Positions 59,251-64,000 of a DNA stretch of 64,000 nucleotides are shown here, one piece after another (positions within the stretch are counted from its first letter, which is position 1; each line of letters starts with the position of its first letter). Where the stretch lies: positions 62,001-126,000 of the forward strand of contig CANQLI010000001.1 in assembly GCA_947624675.1 (NCBI GenBank), written 5' to 3'. The notes under the pieces are model-generated. The model had not been told where the DNA came from. It ran no database searches and was given only the letters and a program-made list of their open reading frames with translations. The DNA is from an uncultured Clostridia bacterium (GTDB taxonomy: Bacteria > Bacillota > Clostridia > Oscillospirales > Ruminococcaceae). Position numbers and translations under genes: made by a program.

Positions 59251-61872
59251 TTACTTTCCGTAATAAGCCTTAAGGTACATTTCCTTGATCTCCTTCATAA
59301 GAGGATACCTCGGATTAGCGCCTGTACACTGGTCATCAAAAGCGTCCTCGACCATACTGTCAAGTGTATCAAGGAAGTATTTCTCATCAACACCGTAATC
59401 CTTGATAGTCTTTTTGATTCCGACCTTATCCTTAAGCTCTTCGATAGCCTTTATAAACTTTTCAAGGGTTTCCTCATCATCTTTACCGCATATTCCGATA
59501 AAGTGTGCACATTCGGCATATCTTTCAAGAGCGTGCGGATACTGGTACTGTGAAAAAGTACCCATTTTTCTCGGAGCTGTTGCAACATTGTATCTCATAA
59601 CCTCTGTGATAAGAAGAGCGTTTGCAACACCGTGAGGAAGGTGATGATATGATCCGAGCTTATGCGCCATAGAGTGACAAACACCGAGGAAAGCATTTGC
59701 AAACGCCATACCTGCCATTGTGGAAGCATCCGCCATCTTTTCTCGCGCTATAACATCAGCGCCATTTTCATACGCAGTCGGGAGATAGGTGAATATATTC
59801 TTTATCGCCTTGAGCGCAAGTCCGTCAGTATAGTCGGTCGCCATTACCGAAACGTAAGCCTCAAGCGCGTGTGTAAGTGCATCAATTCCCGATGCGGAGG
59901 TGAGCCCCTTAGGCGCACTCATCATATTGTCCGTGTCTATGATCGCCATATTCGGAAGAAGCTGATAGTCCGCAAGAGGATATTTTGTTCCGGTTTTTTC
60001 ATCGGTAATTACAGCAAACGGAGTAACCTCAGAGCCTGTACCTGAAGAAGTCGGGATCGCGATAAAATATGCCTTTTCTCCCATTTTGGGGAAGGTATAA
60101 ACTCTCTTTCGTATGTCAATGAACCTCATCGCCATATCCATAAAGTCAGCATCAGGATGTTCATATAAAACCCACATTATTTTTCCTGCGTCCATAGCCG
60201 AGCCTCCGCCCATAGCTATGATACAATCCGGTTCAAAAGCAGCCATTGCTTTTGCTCCTTCGGTTGCATTTGCAAGAGTCGGGTCGGGCTGTACGTTTGA
60301 AAATGTCGTATGAACTATACCCATTGAGTTAAGCTTATCCTCGACCGGCTTTGTATATCCGTTTTTATAAAGGAAGGAGTCGGTCACAATAAACACTCTC
60401 TTCTTTCCGAGAACATTTTTTATCTCGTCAAGAGCTACCGGCATACAACCCTTTTTAAAGTAAACCTTTTCAGGTGTCCTGAACCAAAGCATATTCTCTC
60501 TCCTCTCGGCTACTATCTTTGTGTTTAAAAGGTGTTTAACCCCAACATTTTCGGAAACGGAATTTCCTCCCCACGAACCGCAGCCAAGTGTAAGTGACGG
60601 AGCGAGATTAAAGTTGTAAAGGTCACCGATTCCTCCGTGAGAGGACGGAGTGTTTACAAGTATTCGGCAGGTCTTCATCTTAAGTGCAAATCTGTCAATC
60701 TTTTCTTTCTGTGTGACTGCATCACAGTAAAGTGAAGAGGTATGTCCAAAGCCTCCGTCCTGAACCAGTCTGTCAGCCTTTTGCATAGCGTCCTCAAAAT
60801 CCTTTGCCTTATACATAGCAAGTACTGGAGAAAGCTTTTCGTGTGCAAATTCCTCTGATATATCAACAGAAGTGACCTCACCGATCAGTATCTTAGTCTC
60901 CGGATCCACTGTAACGCCTGAAAGCTCTGCGATCTTTGCGGCAGGCTGTCCTACTATCCTCGCATTAAGTGAACCGTTTATTATCATCGTCTTTCTTACC
61001 TTATCAGTCTCAGCCTTTGTGAGGAAATAACAGCCTCTCGCTTTAAACTCTTCCTTTACCGCTGAATAAATATCCTTTAAAACTATAACCGACTGCTCAG
61101 ATGCACAGATCATTCCGTTATCGAATGTTTTTGAATGTATTATAGAGTTTACCGCAAGCTTTATATCAGCGGAACCATCTATAACAGCAGGGGTATTTCC
61201 CGCACCTACTCCTAAAGCGGGCTTACCGCTTGAATAAGCCGCCTTTACCATTCCGGGACCACCTGTTGCTAAAATTATATCCGCCTCTTTCATAACGGTG
61301 TTGGTAAGCTCCAACGAAGGAACATCTATCCACGCTATGATACCCTCGGGTGCGCCGGCTTTTACCGCCGCCTCAAGTACGATCTTTGCCGCCTCAATAG
61401 TACATTTTTTTGCTCTCGGGTGAGGAGAAATTATAATAGCGTTTCTCGTCTTAAGAGCTATAAGTGTTTTAAAAATAGCGGTAGATGTAGGGTTAGTAGT
61501 AGGGATAACTGCGGCGATAACTCCGATAGGCTCCGCAATCTTTATAGTACCAAACTCCTCGTCACGCTCTATTATACCACAGGTCTTTGTATTTTTAAAT
61601 GCATTGTAAATGTGTTCTGCCGCATAGTTATTTTTAATGACCTTATCCTCAACGACTCCCATACCCGTTTCTTCAACTGCCTGCTTTGCAAGAGGTATTC
61701 TCTGTTTATTCGCAGCAATAGCGGCTGCTTTAAATATTTCATCTACCTTTTCCTGAGAAAAGGTTGCAAATTCTGCTTGTGCCCGTCTAAGCTCCGAGAG
61801 TCTTGACTCAAGAGCCTCAACGCTGTCTACAATATCATAGATCCTTTTATCGGTTCCTTTTTCGCTGTTCAT
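59251..61872 (-). CDS. adhE: Bifunctional acetaldehyde-CoA/alcohol dehydrogenase
   Basis: 873 aa. The N-terminal CoA-acylating aldehyde dehydrogenase has the catalytic Cys256 in NGMICASEQ. GGIGDLYNFNLAPSLTLGCGSWGGNSV leads into the linker. The C-terminal iron-dependent alcohol dehydrogenase has GGGSAMDAGKIMW and iron-ligand histidines in ALTHALEAYVSV and SMAHKLGSYHHLPHGVANA. It reduces acetyl-CoA to ethanol using two NADH, the main redox outlet in fibre fermenters, and forms spirosomes. RBS GGAGAG precedes the ATG. Confidence 0.97.
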   Translation of the reverse strand: MNSEKGTDKRIYDIVDSVEALESRLSELRRAQAEFATFSQEKVDEIFKAAAIAANKQRIPLAKQAVEETGMGVVEDKVIKNNYAAEHIYNAFKNTKTCGIIERDEEFGTIKIAEPIGVIAAVIPTTNPTSTAIFKTLIALKTRNAIIISPHPRAKKCTIEAAKIVLEAAVKAGAPEGIIAWIDVPSLELTNTVMKEADIILATGGPGMVKAAYSSGKPALGVGAGNTPAVIDGSADIKLAVNSIIHSKTFDNGMICASEQSVIVLKDIYSAVKEEFKARGCYFLTKAETDKVRKTMIINGSLNARIVGQPAAKIAELSGVTVDPETKILIGEVTSVDISEEFAHEKLSPVLAMYKAKDFEDAMQKADRLVQDGGFGHTSSLYCDAVTQKEKIDRFALKMKTCRILVNTPSSHGGIGDLYNFNLAPSLTLGCGSWGGNSVSENVGVKHLLNTKIVAERRENMLWFRTPEKVYFKKGCMPVALDEIKNVLGKKRVFIVTDSFLYKNGYTKPVEDKLNSMGIVHTTFSNVQPDPTLANATEGAKAMAAFEPDCIIAMGGGSAMDAGKIMWVLYEHPDADFMDMAMRFIDIRKRVYTFPKMGEKAYFIAIPTSSGTGSEVTPFAVITDEKTGTKYPLADYQLLPNMAIIDTDNMMSAPKGLTSASGIDALTHALEAYVSVMATDYTDGLALKAIKNIFTYLPTAYENGADVIAREKMADASTMAGMAFANAFLGVCHSMAHKLGSYHHLPHGVANALLITEVMRYNVATAPRKMGTFSQYQYPHALERYAECAHFIGICGKDDEETLEKFIKAIEELKDKVGIKKTIKDYGVDEKYFLDTLDSMVEDAFDDQCTGANPRYPLMKEIKEMYLKAYYGK

Positions 61873-61956
61873 ATTTATCTCTCCTGTTCAAAATAGTCTT
61901 TCTTTAAATATCATTGTCAAAAAATCGCAATATATCCTTTAGTAAAATTCCATAAA

Positions 61957-62009
61957 GATAATGATATTATCACATATTACATTATACAATATTTTCCTGT
62001 TTTTATCAA
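61957..62009 (-). promoter_or_regulatory. adhE promoter with palindrome at the transcription start
   Basis: Minus strand TTGATA (62009-62004), 17 bases, TATAAT (61986-61981). GATAAT-N3-ATTATC (61957-61971) is a perfect palindrome at the expected start of transcription, a candidate operator. It does not match the usual Rex site. Confidence 0.65.
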
Positions 62010-62084
62010 CAAATATTTACTCTTAAACCTGACTTTTAAATGTATTCTCTGTTTTACCTAAAAATACTTTACTTTCGTCTTGAT

Positions 62085-62606
62085 TTAATGTGTTTTTCGG
62101 CGACATTTTTTAGCCGTCCAAATCGTAAAAAGACATATCATTACCGCGAGAACACTTCCAGAGGTATCTATCAAAACATCTCTTAAACAGCCGTATCTTC
62201 CCTCTACAAAAAGCTGATGTATCTCATCACTCACAGCATAAAGCGCACAAAACGATGCCGCAATAACTGCCTGTGCCATCCTTTGTTTCTTAAAAAGATA
62301 CCGTAGATCCCTCAACGAAATGAAGCTCAGCACGCCAAGAATGAAATACTCAATAAAGTGTGCAGATTTTCGTATAACGAAATCAATGCTCTGTAAAAAC
62401 CCAAAGCTTGATAACAGCTCACCCGATGACAGGTCAAGTCCGAATATCGTATTTAAAACATCTATTACAAAAAGCGTTTGTTCATCCGACTCGTAATCAG
62501 GATATGATGAAAACAGAAATATAACAATCAACCACAGTGCCGTCAAGACCCAGATAACTATGTTCGCCGCAATATGCTTTTTATCTCTTTGACTTTGCAA
62601 ACTCAA
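62085..62606 (-). CDS. VanZ-like membrane protein
   Basis: 173 aa, four to five hydrophobic helices. The family signature is FLFSSYPDYESDEQ near the N-terminus, IRKSAHFIEYFILGVLSF and SDEIHQLFVEGRYGCLRDVLIDTSGSVL. VanZ relatives lower teicoplanin binding in enterococci, but most, such as this single copy, are of unknown function. The start is TTG at 62606 or 62600, overlapping the end of cca with GAGGAG upstream, so translation is coupled to cca. Confidence 0.85.
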   Translation of the reverse strand: MSLQSQRDKKHIAANIVIWVLTALWLIVIFLFSSYPDYESDEQTLFVIDVLNTIFGLDLSSGELLSSFGFLQSIDFVIRKSAHFIEYFILGVLSFISLRDLRYLFKKQRMAQAVIAASFCALYAVSDEIHQLFVEGRYGCLRDVLIDTSGSVLAVMICLFTIWTAKKCRRKTH

Positions 62607-63912
62607 TTAACTCCTCATTCTTATTTTCCAACCTACCTTCTGAAATTGCTGTCGTCATTTCATCGAGTATTTGTCCTATTTCTTTTCCGAAAAAGCCAAG
62701 CGATAGAAGATCGTTTCCGTCAATTTCAAGGTCCGATTGCTTTACCGCAAGCTGTGAACACAAAAACTTATCACCGCACTTTTTAAGCTCATAAAGAGAA
62801 TTTAGCTTTTCCTCTCTCATATACTCGGATTGTGCCAATGTATCGGCGAATCTGACCTTAATATAGTCATTAAAAAAACCTTTGTCATAATCGTACTTTT
62901 TTAACAGACGGCGCATTGTTTTTTCGCTCTTTTCAACTCTGTTATCGTGCTCCCCGATAAGAGAAAGAATGTAGCTGAGTTCCTTATTTGAAATTCTGAG
63001 AGATAAAAGAGCTCTTCTCGCAATTTTCACGCTTTCAATCGGGTGGGTTTTAAAATGTGTAACGCCTAAGCAGTCGGTACTCAGGACAGAAGGCTTTCCT
63101 ACATCGTGAAAAAGCATTGTAAGACGCAGAAACGGTTCAGGTTCGATATTAGACACGCTTTTCACCGTATGGGTATAAACATCGAACATATGGTGCGGAG
63201 TATTCTGATAAACATTAAACATCTGCCTTATCTCCGGAACAGCTACCGCTATTATCTCTTTGTATTTTAACAGTACCTTTTCAACATTCTTGCCGCACAG
63301 TATTCGTAAAAGCTCATCTCTTATTCTCTCGCGGGAAACATATCTTAAAAGCCATCTGTTCTTATATAAGCTTTCTTCCGTTTCTTTTTCTATATTAAAA
63401 CCGAGGCACGAACAAAACCTTAGCGCACGCATAATTCGCAGCGCATCCTCTTTAAAGCGTTCATCAGGCTTGCCTACTGCCCTTATGATTCTATTTTTTA
63501 TATCCTCAGTACCACTGAACGGATCAATAATTTTTTCACCATCACAACAGATTGAATTTATAGTAAAATCACGCCGTTTTAAATCTTCATCAATGCTTTT
63601 TACAAACCTTACATTTTCAGGTTTACGATGCAGAATATACGCATCCTCCTGCCTGAATGTTGTAATCTCAATATTGTTTCCATCAAGTAAGACAGTTACC
63701 GTTCCGTGACTTAGACCTATATCATAGGTTTTACAGTCTGAAAACACAGCCTTCACCTCATCGGGTAAAGCATTGGTCGCTATATCTATATCCTCCGGTG
63801 TAGTACCCAGAATCAGGTCCCTTACACATCCGCCTACGGCGTAGGCATAAAAGCCGCTGTTATTAAGTAACCTTATTGCTTTTTTTGCTGTGTTCGGTAG
63901 AACGATATCCAT
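62581..63912 (-). CDS. cca: CCA tRNA nucleotidyltransferase
   Basis: 443 aa. The nucleotidyltransferase head has GGCVRDLILGTTPEDIDIATNA (metal-binding DxD as DID), RRDFTINSICCD and RALRFCSCLGFNIE. The C-terminal half has an HD domain (LTMLFHDVGKPSVL and HPIESVKIA), found in class II enzymes of this group. It adds or repairs the 3' CCA of tRNAs; the HD part may remove phosphates. The promoter lies beyond the window edge; the first 80 bases upstream (63913-64000) are AT-rich. Confidence 0.95.
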   Translation of the reverse strand: MDIVLPNTAKKAIRLLNNSGFYAYAVGGCVRDLILGTTPEDIDIATNALPDEVKAVFSDCKTYDIGLSHGTVTVLLDGNNIEITTFRQEDAYILHRKPENVRFVKSIDEDLKRRDFTINSICCDGEKIIDPFSGTEDIKNRIIRAVGKPDERFKEDALRIMRALRFCSCLGFNIEKETEESLYKNRWLLRYVSRERIRDELLRILCGKNVEKVLLKYKEIIAVAVPEIRQMFNVYQNTPHHMFDVYTHTVKSVSNIEPEPFLRLTMLFHDVGKPSVLSTDCLGVTHFKTHPIESVKIARRALLSLRISNKELSYILSLIGEHDNRVEKSEKTMRRLLKKYDYDKGFFNDYIKVRFADTLAQSEYMREEKLNSLYELKKCGDKFLCSQLAVKQSDLEIDGNDLLSLGFFGKEIGQILDEMTTAISEGRLENKNEELIEFAKSKR

Positions 63913-64000
63913 TTTCTCACCGCCGTGTGAATTTATTTTTTTACTCTGGCAAAACTATTTTTATGAACGCTTTGCATTATTTTTCTGCCGTAATTTCAGC

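Noticed and set aside
61957..61971. Rex repressor site upstream of adhE
   Set aside because: The palindrome GATAAT-N3-ATTATC does not fit TTGTTAAN..TTAACAA-type Rex sites.
1..64000. tRNA, rRNA, IS element or prophage
   Set aside because: No cloverleaf, rRNA-like, transposase, integrase or phage structural sequence was recognised on either strand; a tRNAscan or Infernal run would settle the RNA question.

Overview
The window looks like a chromosomal segment of an anaerobic, spore-forming, plant-fibre-degrading Firmicute, most likely a Ruminococcus-type member of the Oscillospiraceae. Three kinds of evidence support this. The DNA is AT-rich, with many near-consensus sigma-A promoters of the TTGACA-N17-TATAAT kind. 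Sporulation genes are present (spoIIID, gerW/ytfJ, a ytfI-like DUF2953 gene, dacF), as are fermentative genes (adhE, ppdK, split indolepyruvate oxidoreductase). Several secreted proteins end in dockerin modules, the signature of a cellulosome, together with three GH5 endoglucanases. No rRNA, tRNA, CRISPR array, IS element or phage was seen. The assignment to a genus is inference.

Layout. 1-7.1 kb (+): a secreted transglutaminase/LRR/dockerin protein, then iorA-crcB-GNAT-iorB-paaK (aryl-acid metabolism with a fluoride channel embedded). 7.2-16.2 kb (-): a biotin-dependent set resembling the 12S/1.3S/5S parts of a soluble transcarboxylase, then a housekeeping run (rluB, dacF, gerW, DUF2953, scpB, scpA, M50 protease). 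16.4-22.7 kb (mostly +): NusG-II/Gx transporter pair, GH5-dockerin, spoIIID (-), murA, a YycJ-like hydrolase and rlmH. 22.8-29.4 kb (-): a foldase-like lipoprotein, a secreted GH5, a degenerate P1B-type ATPase, rlmB. 30-38.5 kb: DUF6062, a ComEA-like protein, a lipoprotein GH5 that shares a near-identical patch with the first GH5, a broken dockerin gene, an OGG-like gene, ppdK and a RelBE-type module. 38.6-45.5 kb: a pilin, nadE-flippase-ydbC, and a fucose-isomerase-family gene with DUF4867.

45.7-58.4 kb (-) is the most distinctive region: three large FIVAR/CnaB/dockerin proteins without recognisable catalytic domains, interleaved with two regulatory systems. One is an ECF sigma/anti-sigma pair. 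Matching promoters (TTTTGTCC-N18-CGTNATAG) lie upstream of the sigma operon and of the adjacent dockerin gene, which suggests a direct autoregulated circuit. The other is a GHKL kinase plus LytTR response regulator. A direct repeat matching the LytTR box lies upstream of the 1281-aa dockerin gene, and the regulator operon begins with a 28-codon ORF that contains a run of ten G (ten C on the + strand), a likely slippage site, followed by a terminator-like hairpin. This suggests sensed, possibly phase-variable control of a non-catalytic cellulosome/cell-surface layer. 58.5-64 kb (-): a phosphotransferase, adhE, a VanZ-like protein and the CCA-adding enzyme.

All family assignments come from reading motifs; no database search was run.
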